Assembly (NCBI GenBank): GCA_930367215.1
Contig: OV884056.1
Span: forward strand, 230,569,127 to 230,633,126
Length of the DNA: 64,000 nt
Direction: 5' to 3'
DNA from: Pollenia angustigena
Lineage: Eukaryota; Arthropoda; Insecta; Diptera; Polleniidae
This document shows, in pieces, positions 9,600 to 20,189 of this stretch (position 1 is its first letter; each line of letters opens with the position of its first letter). The position numbers and the translations under genes are program-made. The notes beneath the pieces were generated by a model that had not been told where the DNA came from, made no database searches, and saw only the letters and a program-made list of their open reading frames with translations.

Positions 9600-11830
9600 T
9601 TATTTATGTAAATAAAAATTATTTTTGATAAATAAAGCAGCTAAGGTTTGACGATTCCCAATTAAAGTAATACCGAATTCTACAAGTTTAAGTTATTTTG
9701 TTATAACAAAAAAAAAATTATTTTGACTTGGACTTATTTAATTAATATATGTATGTACATATTATTTTTAAGACAATTAGTTTTTGTTCAATAAAAAAAA
9801 TATTTGCTTCAATTACCAAATTAATAAAATTATTATACTTTTCAAACAATGTACATATTTATTTTTTTCAATCGGCCGTCCACAACATTTTTAAAAAAAA
9901 TATTTCAATAACTCAATTTCATATAAAGTGGAAGATGATTTAGTTCCACTGGGGATGACTAATCAGAAAATAGTAAAAGCATTATCTAATTATAATATGT
10001 GTGATTGATATAGGATAACCTTCATCATAAAATGTTCAAGTGCATACGTTTTACCAAAATTAAAAACACCAACACGCACACCTTCACAAATATGTACATT
10101 CATATATAAATCAAATAACGTTGAAAATCTCTATGGAACACCTACATTTCGTTTTTGGCCAGAAAATTTTAATTTCATTACCAATTAATCTTTCAACGTA
10201 TGCTTTGGACATACAGACATTCTATTTCAATCGTAGCTGTAGTAACTTCTACTACAAATCCATAATCATAGGAGTGTATGTGTGTGTATTTGTATTTCGA
10301 TGTATGTATTTGCAATATATAAATACTACTGGTTTACTCAGTACATGTGTCCGCTACTCTTGGTGTTGTTGTTATTGGCAGGACAAAGAATTTATATAAT
10401 TTTGTTGGGTGCGGATTAAGTACCCTCTTCATCACTACCACCAGCTCTTCTGCTATGGATAAGCACTTGTGAATACATTTTGGATTTTATGTGACTGAAT
10501 AAAATTTAGAAGGAAGGATATAAATGAATGAATGAATGTGTTTGATATGAAATAAATTGTACAGGTTAGTTAGTAATTTATTATTGCATACATTAGTTTA
10601 AGTAAACCATCATCATACCCATACTAATATGTGTACTGTGAAGCAAAAAGTTTATGTTATTTTGCTTTATAAAGATTTAGGAAACGGAAGGACTTTCTTA
10701 TAAAATACAAATTTCAAATAACATATTATCGGCTTAATATGCAAAATAAAATTGAAATTTTCATGCCGTGTGGTAGAGAAAGACACGCCTCGTCGACCAT
10801 CATGTAGTTTTTCTACAGTTTGAGTCTTTTAGTGTGTCAAATCAACTATATTTTTGGTTTTCCTCTCAAGCCGCAAATAGGTAAAACAAAAAGTTGTTTG
10901 TATCTCCTGTAAAATGTCTTGAAAAAAGTTAGCATGTTTGCAAATTAAGCCGACGATATTCTAAAATTTTATTTATAAGAAATAATGATTTGCTTATAAA
11001 AACAAACATTATTGTCCCATGTTTGAAAATGTTTATTTTATTTTAGATTTTAAGTTTCAGTGAAGATGTATTAGCCTTGTTTCCCTATTTTCGCAAACAG
11101 CAAGTCCCATAATGCAAAATTTTACAGACAGATTAAGAGATAATACTCTTAATACTTCCGTTTATTTTTTACTTTATAGGTCTGTTCATTTCAATTTATA
11201 AATTCTCTTTTTGCTACACCCTTTAAATTGATTTGATTTAGGGCTTATTCTACGTATCAGTACATTAGACATCTACAAATTTCCAAATACTATTAAGCAA
11301 AATTCACACACACATACACATACAAACATTTATATATAATTATGTAGATTGAAAGTTACACAAAAATTTAATTGAAATTACCTTGGTCAGTTAGGGAATT
11401 TATAATTGAACAAATCTATGGATGTGTAGGAGTATTTACAAACAAGGAACGAACATCTATCAACCCATATTTATTTTTCCATATTAGTTGGAAAAAATTT
11501 AATGCTTTAAAACAACTTTGGTAAATTTAGCCATTTGAGAAATTAAAGTTAATAGAATATTATATGATTGGAATCCACAATGCGGCTTTTACTTTGATTT
11601 CAAGCTCTAAATTCGAATGCCAAATGTCAGTTCGATATGTTAAAACAATTCTTAGAAAACCTTAAAGCAGTTTTAAGCAGAATCGAAATATAAATTTTAA
11701 TAAACTAATTCTAGTGAAACTGAAAATGTGTCAAAGAAGAAAAAGTAATTTAATTTTTATTAAAGATTTATGATTTTTGGGGTTTCTACATAATTTCAAA
11801 CAAAACACACACACATATATGACTGCTTAA
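9600..11830. other. 2.2-kb AT-rich stretch without a gene
   Basis: No protein similarity seen in either strand. Short simple repeats only (ATGAATGAATGAATG near 10523, CA-rich runs near 11307). A slightly GC-richer patch at about 10400-10470 has no recognisable product. Confidence 0.45.
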
Positions 11831-12128
11831 GCGGCCCATACACTTGCAATATTATTGTATATGATATCCGCCATATTATTTCCGTTTTGTCCTATATTAT
11901 GCAATAAGTAGAACAAAAGTTTAATTCATTAAATAAAAAAATTAACATAACCTATAGGAAAAACATAAACAGCATTGTACAACGTTGCAAACACATTTCA
12001 CTTTCTTTTCGTTGTGCAATAAAAATCAAAAGACTATATTGTGTCACCTTCGAATATCACATACACATTGGCGATATAATTGTACAATGCGTGAAATTGA
12101 ACAATTTTATTGCAAGTGTATGAGCCGC
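11831..12128. mobile_element. MITE with 20-bp terminal inverted repeats
   Basis: Left end GCGGCCCATACACTTGCAAT and inverted right end GCGGCTCATACACTTGCAAT differ at one base. Length 298 bp, no coding. Flanking bases are TTAA on the left and TTTA on the right, an imperfect duplication, so the superfamily is left open. Confidence 0.75.
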
Positions 12129-12737
12129 TTTAGATGAAAATATTGGCAAATACCGGGTGAAATTGCTAAAAACCCAGCTAGTAGTTTGTATCATAATCTA
12201 TTCGTTTAGGAATCCGCTTCAAATAATTTTTCAATCATAAATGATACTCTCGGTGTGAGAAAATGGTTCCCTGCCGATGAATCACCTGGAAGAATCAATT
12301 GTGATACAATCTTTTGATTCCTTTTTGATCATTTTAATGTTAGATTTTCTAATCATTATTGAATCGGTTTTGTCTTATTTTTTAATCGTATAATAAAGTT
12401 TTTGATTATACTTCATATCATGTTTTTTAATTTTTCTCCGATAAAATCAGCAGCATTATGGCTTTTGAACCAAACAAAAGTAATTGGTTTTTCGCAAAGA
12501 AGATAAGAAACAATTTGCACTAACATTTACTGAAAAAAACTAAAGTTGTGTCTACTTTAACTTCAGCAACAATGTGTAAGAAATTGTTTCTGACGTTTAA
12601 AACAATTTTATTTAGTTTTGAATGAAAAGTTGAACAAAATGTTGTAAAAAATAATAATAATATGCTTGTGCTTAATGCAAAATGTGTGTGGTCGTACAGA
12701 AAATTATTTTTTAGTACTACTTAGAAAAACCCATAGT
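12129..12737. other. AT-rich stretch without a gene
   Basis: No coding signal. The segment 12230-12400 is rich in AATCATT/ATGAT words that suggest a decayed repeat, but no paired ends were found. Confidence 0.4.
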
Positions 12738-13125
12738 TGCAGGTTTGTAGAGAGAAACATAAACGTTTCGCTAACCATTGCGCATACAGAAGGCATGAAT
12801 TTTATATGGCGAGTTCCCACTTTGAAGCAATACATTTTTGACACATAAAGCGCATTATTCAGCGCATATAAAATTTGTTGGACGTAACGATAAGCCTTAC
12901 ACACTGAATGTTTTGATACAGTTATTTTTTAGTATTCTCCCTTACAAACCTGCTTCGCAGTAAGGGAATGCCGTAGCACTTGAAATGTTATTTTTTTTAT
13001 AAAAGTTGTTAAGAGTTCTTTCACTTACTTTACTGCATTTCTGTATGTCTTATAGCGTAGCGCATATTTGTGCGCTTATTCTTTTAAATGTACCATTAGT
13101 GCTTCGCAAAATGATAAAATTTTTT
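12738..13125 (+). repeat. Dispersed repeat family C, copy 1
   Basis: About 390 bp closely similar to 35247-35640. Shared words include GCAGGTTTGTA, TGGCGAGTTC, TTTTTGACACATAAAGCG, ATTCTCCCTTACAAACCTGC, AAGGGAATGCCGTAGCAC and TGCTTCGCAAAATG. The CAGGTTTGTA...TACAAACCTG words form an internal inverted repeat. Related, more diverged copies are at 26745-26965 (minus) and 28290-28659. Non-coding. Confidence 0.75.
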
Positions 13126-13787
13126 ATTGGGACTGGATTTTGAACAGATTTTGTCATAATCTAGTTACGAAGTAGATTTTATTTAGTGTGGGAAACCTTG
13201 TCAAAATGCACTTGATTTTGCTTGAAGTCTCGCAAGTACTAGATAATAAATTCCAGTTGAATGAAGTTGTTGTCCAATTTAAACAGCATTTTAATATTTG
13301 GCAGCACACCAATATATTCGAAATACTAAAATCCATTTGAAATTACATACTAACTGATTAAATGCAGATTTAATGTCGTCAATCACAATCATTCCTAGGA
13401 AGTTCATATATGTTCTAGAAATTTGTTTATTGAGGTCCTAGGCACATTTTTGTAGTTGATTGTTTCCTTGAATTTTGAGCCTGAGGAAATGATCGCTTTT
13501 TGGCAAAAATGACAAAATGACCTAAATTTTATTATGTAATTGCAAGTGACTATTGAATTGGGTCATTAGAATTGCAGGTTGAAAATTGATAGTTTTAATG
13601 AATAATAGAATTCTATGCTGAATTGATAGTTTTAATGAATGAATGAATATTGAAAAGATTAACAAAAATAAATTAATATGATAATTATTAAACATAGAAT
13701 AAGAAATAGTATATAAGCTGAAGAAAATTGTAAATAAAATTAGAAATAAATCTGACTTCAAAGTTGTTTATTTTTCCTAAAAACTTC
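13126..13787. other. AT-rich stretch without a gene
   Basis: No recognisable product. Two near-identical words (GAATTGATAGTTTTAATGAAT and relatives) occur near 13585 and 13618, a short local duplication. Confidence 0.4.
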
Positions 13788-13889
13788 GGCAATTAACTTT
13801 GCCATAAGATAGAGCCGTCTGCTACTCTAAGGTTCTCTAATAAATCAAGAGTACTATAGAGTCAAACCATTAGTAGAAAGATCATTACA
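13788..13889 (+). repeat. Left 102-bp direct repeat (partial LTR)
   Basis: Starts GGCAATTAACTTTGCC and ends AGATCATTACA, one mismatch to 17020-17121. Directly followed by TGGCGATCCTGCC, which has the TGG start expected of a tRNA primer-binding site next to an LTR. Confidence 0.75.
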
Positions 13890-13903
13890 TGGCGATCCTG
13901 CCA
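13890..13903 (+). promoter_or_regulatory. Probable primer-binding site
   Basis: TGGCGATCCTGCC follows the left repeat immediately. Retrotransposon primer-binding sites begin TGG (complement of tRNA CCA). The priming tRNA was not identified. Confidence 0.5.
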
Positions 13904-13908
13904 AACCA

Positions 13909-14193
13909 ATGGATACAGAAGAATTAGAGGCAACCAAACAGGAGATCGACAAGTTATTTAGGAAATGGGAGCATTTACTAGAGAATGGGTATGTTCCTCA
14001 GCCTGTAGTTTCTGTTCCAGAGGCCCCCAAGTATAGTGCCAGCAAAAAGAAGATATCTATCAAAGAGTATCTTAAACGCCTGCAGAAGTCCAAGGCGCAG
14101 GTACCAAGATCCGAGACTCCGAAGAAGGAAGAGAAGCCGAAGAAAAGAGGTGGTAAAGCGGTTAAGAGGCGGAAGCTCGTTGCAGAAGCCTAG
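13909..14193 (+). CDS. Leader ORF of the gypsy-class element, 94 residues
   Basis: An uninterrupted ATG-initiated frame between the primer-binding site and gag. The first 30 residues are acidic and helical (MDTEELEATKQEIDKLFRKW). A proline/valine stretch follows, then a strongly basic C-terminal half with KKEEKPKKRGGKAVKRRKL, resembling a nuclear-localisation or nucleic-acid-binding tail. I do not recognise a family. Codon use is less AT-biased than in gag. It may be an accessory frame or the N-terminal part of gag separated by later change; a second start at 14544 opens the clear gag. Its openness while pol is deleted is worth note. Confidence 0.5.
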   Translation: MDTEELEATKQEIDKLFRKWEHLLENGYVPQPVVSVPEAPKYSASKKKISIKEYLKRLQKSKAQVPRSETPKKEEKPKKRGGKAVKRRKLVAEA

Positions 14194-14543
14194 CGAAAGT
14201 TCCATTTGACCGGCAACAAAGCCGAGAAGTCCAAACTTTTAAATGAAATCCGGACCATAAGAAAAACAATTAAATAAATTTAATTTAGAAAAATATATGT
14301 ATGTAATAACCATATTTCAAAATGGGTGGATGGTTTTCAAAAGAAGCCATCATTGTAAATGAAAACAACAGTGGAGTGCTGACAGTAATTTAGGATCATA
14401 TGCAGCTGGTAATTCTAATCCTTTTAGTTGTGTTAGTATTAGGTAAATTAAATGAATATTATAAGGAGTACATGAGGAAAAAGGCAATCAAATTTACTAA
14501 CAGATTAGAAAATATTTAATAAATGATAAAATATGTTTAATAA

Positions 14544-15558
14544 ATGGATGGATTAATAGGTATTTATAAGAATTTTAAGAAGAGTCCGAATAGAGATTAT
14601 ACAGAAAATTATAAAGTAAGTACTTTAAGAACAATTGAAGAATTGAAAAGTATTGCACTAAAGAGTGAAGGCTATTCCCTAGAAGATATAGAAGAAATTG
14701 AGAGAAAAATTTTTAGTTATTTGAAATTAAAAGAATTCAAAGACATGGCATCGTTTGGCATTCTTGACGCTTCCAAAATAATACCTGAATTCAATGGTGA
14801 CCTCGGGCAAATGAGTAATTTTTTGGGCATAATAGAATTCTATGCTGAAACACTTAAGGATAGTACAGAGGTTAGTAAGTTGATCAAGTTCGTTCTAGCT
14901 ACTAAATTAACATACAAAGTAAGGAACAAGTTGATTTCAGAAGAGACACCAAATTCTCTAGAAACATTCAAACATACCCTTAGGAAAGTGTTTACACCAA
15001 AGAAATCACTCTCTTCGGTGCATACTGAGTTGTCAAAACAGACACAAGGAAATGGTTCAGTAACACAATTCGCAAACAAAGTTGAATCACTAATAGCTAT
15101 TCTTAATGAATTACAGGTCACAGAACTGGGTTCCCAAGGCAGAGAAACAGTTATTAGAATGAATGATCAAGTTGCGCTTAGTACTTTTAAGAATGGTTTA
15201 AATGAACCACACAGAACTACTGTTTTGGCTGCTAGACCCAAAAGTCTTAATGAAGCAATTCAAATAGCTTCAGAGGTGGTTTCACAACCAAATTCTATAA
15301 TGCATTTTAATAAAAACAGGAGATTTTTTTGATAACAGAAGATTTCGTGGTAATAATAGCGGACGAGGTAGTAGTAATAATGTTAATACTTACAATAGTG
15401 ATGGTAATAACAATCCTAGGAATAATTTACATAGAAATAATAGTAATTACAACAATAACAGCCAGAGAGATGGTAATTTTAGAAATAGAAACCAGAGAAG
15501 GGTATATGTTACTCAGGAACAGGGAAACGAGATAACCCCCTACAATCCTCAAGAGTAA
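14544..15558 (+). pseudogene. gag of gypsy-class retrotransposon (one frameshift)
   Basis: The ATG at 14544 opens 262 residues of capsid-type helical protein (KLIKFVLATKLTYKVRNKL, LETFKHTLRKVFTPKKS, ELSKQTQGNGSVTQFANKV), the pattern of Ty3/gypsy gag in flies. The frame stops at 15332 in a T-run. One extra T explains it, because the next frame continues directly with an Asn/Arg/Gly-rich tail (DNRRFRGNNSGRGSSNN and on) to a stop at 15556-15558. Such Asn/Arg-rich tails replace zinc knuckles in some gypsy-group gag proteins. Residue start is chosen at 14544 because upstream codons in frame are AT-rich and non-conserved. Confidence 0.75.
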
Positions 15559-15560
15559 AT

Positions 15561-15827
15561 TTGACAGAATATGTAGGGAAAATTAACACTAATGCCGATG
15601 CGTTATCAAGAATCAAAATAGATTCTAATGATTTGAAAGATATGATGACAAAAAATATAAACGTGATGACTAGAAAAATGACTAAAGATTTGAGGAAGAA
15701 TGACTCCGCTACTGATAAAGAGAGTACTTCGATTAGAAAAAATGAAGATTATATGGAAAGGAATGGTGACAGAGAGTCTGATCACATCTATATGTGGACT
15801 AGCATTTCGTTTTCACAAATTAAATAA
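15561..15827 (+). pseudogene. RNase H end and pol linker remnant
   Basis: LTEYVGKINTNADALSRI matches the extreme C-terminus of gypsy RNase H (G-K-x-N-x-x-ADALSR). A lysine- and methionine-rich linker follows. Everything upstream in pol (protease, reverse transcriptase with its YxDD box, most of RNase H) is absent, marking the deletion joint at about 15558-15565. Confidence 0.7.
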
Positions 15828-15845
15828 TATCCAAGGTTAAATTTT

Positions 15846-17014
15846 GTGATAGATAAAATGAATAAAAGCATGCCAAAAGTTGAAATTTTTAGAAATCGCG
15901 TAGTAGTATCTTGTAATGAAAATGCATACTCGAATTTAGGTTCAGTCTTGCAGAAGTTAACTAAGGTCTTACGGGATAATCAAATATTTACAGTAACGCT
16001 AGCAAAAGATGATACGATTTTTAAACTCATACGTGAGGAAAAATTTAATAAAATGTATAATAGCATGCAGAATAAGGATAAACATAGGCAGAGACCTATA
16101 GAGATAATATTATTTAGACAACCAGAAAGAATACTATAAAGAGATAGACAAAAAGAGATAATAAAAGAATATCATGAAACCCCATACGGAGGTCATGCGG
16201 GAGTACGCAGAACAATCATTAGATTAAAGCAAAGGTACATATGGAAAAATATGTACAAAATTATCAAGGATTTTATCAGTCATTGCGGATTTTGTAAAAG
16301 AAACAAAGTCATTAGGCATACCAAGGCACCAATTCAAATAACTAATAACCTACAAAACCATTTCAATTTATACAATTGGACACTGTAGGTCCATTAAGGA
16401 TATCTAATGGGTATAGATACATATTAACAGCACAATGCGAATTAACAAAATATGTTGACGCATTTCCGATAGAAACTAAAGAAGCATCTGAGATAGGAAG
16501 AATATTAGTAGAAAAGTTTATATTGAGGTATGGATGTTTTGATACAGTAAAGACGGACAGAGGAACTGAATTCGTAAACGAATTATTTAATAGAATATGT
16601 GCACTTATGAAAATCAAGCATGTAACTTCAACGGCATACCACCATGAAACTTTAGGTAGTATAGAAAGAAATCATAAGGTTTTAAACGAATATATGCGTT
16701 CTTTCACGGAACAGTACAATTGGGATGAATGGATTCCGTATTATACATTCGCGTATAATACAACACCACACTCATCCACAGGTTTTTCTCCATTTGAACT
16801 TGTATATGGAAGATTGGCATCAATGACAACTGAGCCCATGTCGAATGATATATTCTATAATTATGAAGATTATATTACAGAACTAAAAATAAAATTAAAA
16901 CATGCCCATGAAATGGAGAACAGAAAACTGTTAGAAAACAAGATAAAACAAAAAACTATTAAAGATAAGAATATTAACGACATTCAAATAAAAATAGGAG
17001 ATAAATTCAAATAA
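15846..17014 (+). pseudogene. gypsy-class integrase, truncated at the C-terminus
   Basis: A linker frame (15846-16139) leads into the zinc-binding domain HETPYGGHAGVRRTI...CGFCKRNK (about 16170-16310, HHCC ligands visible), reached with stops and frame changes. The catalytic core at 16376-17014 is clean for 212 residues. It has the first Asp in DTVGPL, the second in KTDRGTEF and the Glu in SIERNHKVLNEY, with exactly 35 residues between the last two (DD35E). YNTTPHSSTGFSPFELVYGR is the usual gypsy motif beyond the core. The protein ends at IKIGDKFK, short of the normal C-terminal domain, where the right direct repeat begins. Not functional as a whole because of the breaks near the zinc domain. 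Confidence 0.85.
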
Positions 17015-17019
17015 AAATA

Positions 17020-17121
17020 GGCAATTAACTTTGCCATAAGATAGAGCCGTCTGCTACTCTAAGGCTCTCTAATAAATCAAGAGTACTATAGAGTCAAACC
17101 ATTAGTAGAAAGATCATTACA
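17020..17121 (+). repeat. Right 102-bp direct repeat (partial LTR)
   Basis: One mismatch to 13788-13889. Begins immediately after the truncated integrase, without a visible polypurine tract, which supports loss of the LTR's 5' part. A T-run follows at 17126. Confidence 0.75.
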
Positions 17122-17245
17122 GGTCTTTTTTTTTTTTTTTGTCTTATATCACGTAATGGTGCCCGTATATGGTTCAATTTCCATGACTTAAAAAATTACA
17201 CACAGTGTAATGCAACTGGTACTAACCCATACATTGCGTTCATAC

Positions 17246-18062
17246 CAGTGTTCGAGAATAAACAGTACTATTTATCGTTCGGCTCACACACCAACGAACA
17301 ACCTTTAATAACGTTCGTAACTATTTTCAAGAAAGAACCGAACATTATATAATGTTAAAAAACAGAACAATTGTATTGATACTGTAGACAAACATTATAT
17401 TTTAATTATTAATACGATCTTCGTATGACGTGCTAAATTCCCATATTTGATAAATACACTGAAATTTATTGTTGAGGGAAAGCAAGCCTCTATGCGCATT
17501 TCGCCGGTTGCTTACACCAGCTCATCAGGAAACCTTTTCCAAAGATTTTAGAAAAGCCAAAAATATTAAACAAATAAAACCTTAAGCGAATAAGAGTTAT
17601 AAACACTCTAAGTCTTACCTGTAACAATATCAAAGCTTAAACAAAACACCAACAATAAGCAGTGAGTTTATCTTTTCTTACATCCCCCTACAATTGGTTG
17701 CGTTCTTTCCGACTCGAATTGTAGTTGTAAGTGGGTTAAAAGAAAAAACAAAATTAAAAAACAAACCGCTTCATTCTATTGTCTTCTTAATGTTCTATAA
17801 TGTTTTTTCGTGTGTGTATTTTTTTTTTGTAAAAAATGTTTGGTTTTTTTTTATCAGCCAAAAGCGACGAACGTTAACGAGCCGAACCGAACACATTGAA
17901 GTTTGTGGATTTTCAAAGAGTTTGAGTTTGTTGAGTTTGATAAAAAAAACAGTAATATTTTTGTGTTCGAAAGATGACTAACAGGGAAAGGTTTTTTTTT
18001 AATAATTTTCTCCACAAACACTATTAGCGTTTGTGTTTTCCACAAATCTACCGAACCGAACA
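17246..18062 (+). mobile_element. hAT-like MITE family A, copy 1, interrupted
   Basis: Starts CAGTGTTCGAGAATAAACAG and carries family words CGTTCGGCTCACACACC, GAACCGAACATTATATAATG, AGACAAACATTATATTTTAA, GCCGAACCGAACACATTGAA and ACCGAACCGAACATTAA. The right terminus present in copy 3 (51734-52264) is lost here. Relative to copy 3 it holds an extra block at about 17400-17785 (family B). GTTCGGTTCGG words occur in both orientations, so RNA or single strands could fold. Confidence 0.65.
17400..17785 (+). repeat. Dispersed repeat family B, copy 1
   Basis: About 380 bp similar to 42360-42745: shared words include TGATAAATACACT, AATTTATTGTTGA, GCATTTC(G/A)C(C/T)GGTTGCTT, CATCAGGAAA, AACACCAACA and CAGTGAGTTTATCTTTTCTTACAT. 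It splits MITE family A copy 1 at a point where copy 3 is continuous. Non-coding, class unknown. Confidence 0.6.
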
Positions 18063-18338
18063 TTAAGAATTAAATTATGAATTAAAGACGAATTTTACTT
18101 CCATAACAATGTATTTTAAGCTTATAAAATTTGTATATAAAAAATAATCTACAAATAGTACAATTCTTTAAAACAAATACATTTAAAGCTTAACTGAACG
18201 GTTAATACGATATTTTCCAAGAAAAACTGTAATATAACAAAAAAAAATTTTTATAAGATTTAAATTAATTAATTTTGAATATTTTTCTATTTTCATGAAA
18301 TTGTGTTTTTATTTTTTCCTCTTCCATATACCTACCAT

Positions 18339-18463
18339 TTACACGTGGAAGTTAATTTCTTGAAAGTCGCAATACACTCACACTTTTTCACTAACACAAA
18401 CATAATTTTGGTACTTTCAGCCAATTGGCTGTTTCTTCAAGAAAGTACTTTCACGTGTAAAGG
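18339..18463. mobile_element. Small hairpin MITE
   Basis: TTTACACGTGGAAG...TTTCTTGAAAG at 18339 faces TCAAGAAAGTACTTTCACGTGTAAA ending at 18463. About 125 bp. No duplication could be assigned. The rest of 18063-18711 is AT-rich without a gene. Confidence 0.5.
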
Positions 18464-19035
18464 CCAGGGTAATAAATAGATACTATTTAGATAATGTTTT
18501 AGGAAATTTAATACGTGTGCTCTTAAAAACAGTATTTCTATATTACTTATACGTACCGTTACATTTATGTTGTACGTTTTTGCTGCTAGTAATAATGTAG
18601 CATACTTATTTGCGTCCGTATTCCACAAAACTAAAAGTCACATGAGGCGTATGGGGAATTTTGCCATATATTTAATTATTTATTCCACATACGAAAAAAC
18701 TTTCTGTATCACAGAGCTGTAAATGAATAATTCATTCATTTTTGAATTCATTCACTGATTTAGCAAATTTTTAATTAATTCTTTTCACACAAAAGAAAAC
18801 AATTCATTTGCAAATCATTTGAATTTAATTGATATTGAATTACGTCAAATGAATTAGCAATTCATTCCAAACTAAAGCTTCTACACGGGAAAGAATACCC
18901 GGAAATTAATTTCAAACTTAATTTTTTGAAATTTTAATTTTTTAGCATCGTTCAAATCAACAACGAGCAATAAAAATATATTCCTAAAAAATCGGACTTT
19001 TTCTCTACGCCGCGGTCTCTTTAATTGCTGTTGAA

Positions 19036-19365
19036 ATGTCTAAAAAGATTATTGAAGTAGAAAATTTACATGATACATCATCACCAACACCAGATGAACC
19101 ATCTACTATCTTTAAAGAACACCTTGAAAAGGATATATAAAATTCTAAAAATATTAATGTTAAGAAAATGCAAAAGCTTAAAAATATCTTAAAAAAAGTA
19201 TTAGACGTCAACGAAGTCACGGGTGACAAGCCAACAAATTTAAAATCTTTGTATGATGCGCTTCTAACAATAAAACTAACGTCTGTAGAAAGCGAGAGTA
19301 CGTTTCGGTAGCAGGCAATATACATATCAACAACGATTAGAAATAGAATCTCTGATGAGTTTTTT
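19036..19365 (+). pseudogene. hAT transposase C-terminal relic
   Basis: ATG at 19036 opens MSKKIIEVENLHDTSS, then an internal stop at about 19138. The frame resumes with NLKSLYDALLTIKLTSVESE and, after another stop, YISTTIRNRISDE. This is the hAT dimerisation block (pattern LLxIKxTSVESERxFSxAGxxISxxRxRLSD). The Ser-Glu-Arg word is altered to SESTFR. Two in-frame stops and the missing catalytic part make it a relic. It probably belongs to the surrounding CAGAGCTGTAAAT-ended element. Confidence 0.65.
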
Positions 19366-20189
19366 TTCTTAAAAAAAAATTTATTTTACCAAGTTGCTAT
19401 TAATAAAAACCACTAATGGTAATAATTCGTGATCTCCAAAAAAAAAAAAACAAATAAATATATACATAATAATATGTATGTAAATATGAATGTAACCATT
19501 TATTTGGTTTTGTTTTGGTTTACTGTAGTATTAATAAAGCTAATTTTTTAGACTATCGTATATATGTACAAACATAATAGCAATAACAATAATATAACAA
19601 TAGCGTATAATTTTTTGGGGGTTTTGAGAAAATCGTGTTTAAAGTTTTTGTCAAATCGGATGTCTATTAAAACCTCAATATCGCGGTAAATAAAAATTCT
19701 TCATAGTGGATTTTTCGACGAATACATAACACCGTTTGTTGTTTCTAAATTGACCAATTTTTTTTAATCTACGCATCCTTTAAGACCATAATTATGTCAT
19801 TCAAAGTGCAAGCCCTACATATAGGCTATTTTATTTTTTAAGGAATTCGTATGATGTATCTGATACACTATTTTATTTTATATGGTATACGCTGTTTTAT
19901 TCAATAATTTTACGGTATTTTTATTAAAATATTTGATCTCAAAAATATCAATTTGTAACATTATAAAACAGTGATTAATTCATAGTTTTGTTAATTCAGT
20001 GGCACATATTCATTACTTTCCAATTTGGGTTATAATAAACAAAAAGTTATTACAAATTAAGGTATACATTGCGTAAATCAAAAATAACTAGAAGTTCATT
20101 CGTCTCCTTTCTCTTCCTCTGCTACATCTGGCTCATCTAAACAATTTCGCTTCTTTCCACCTTGTAAGTTAAAAAAATGACTGTGAGCC

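Larger units (their letters stand above)
13788..17121 (+). mobile_element. Internally deleted gypsy-class LTR retrotransposon
   Basis: Two 102-bp direct repeats (13788-13889 and 17020-17121) differ at one base (T/C) and bound an interior in retrotransposon order: primer-binding-like site, leader frame, gag, a remnant of the RNase H end, integrase. Protease and reverse transcriptase are missing: gag's stop at about 15558 is followed within a few bases by a frame that opens at the very end of RNase H (GKINTNADALSR). The repeats probably represent the 3' part of a longer LTR, since 102 bp is short and the right copy abuts a truncated integrase. No flanking target duplication was found. The near identity of the repeats suggests recent origin or recent recombination. 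Confidence 0.8.

Noticed and set aside
9749..10399. Two open frames in AT-rich DNA
   Set aside because: Low-complexity Phe/Ile/Lys content and no conserved motif; expected by chance at this composition.
15329..15535. Val/Ile-rich 68-codon frame
   Set aside because: It is a shifted reading of the Asn/Arg-rich gag tail, which continues gag after a one-base insertion.
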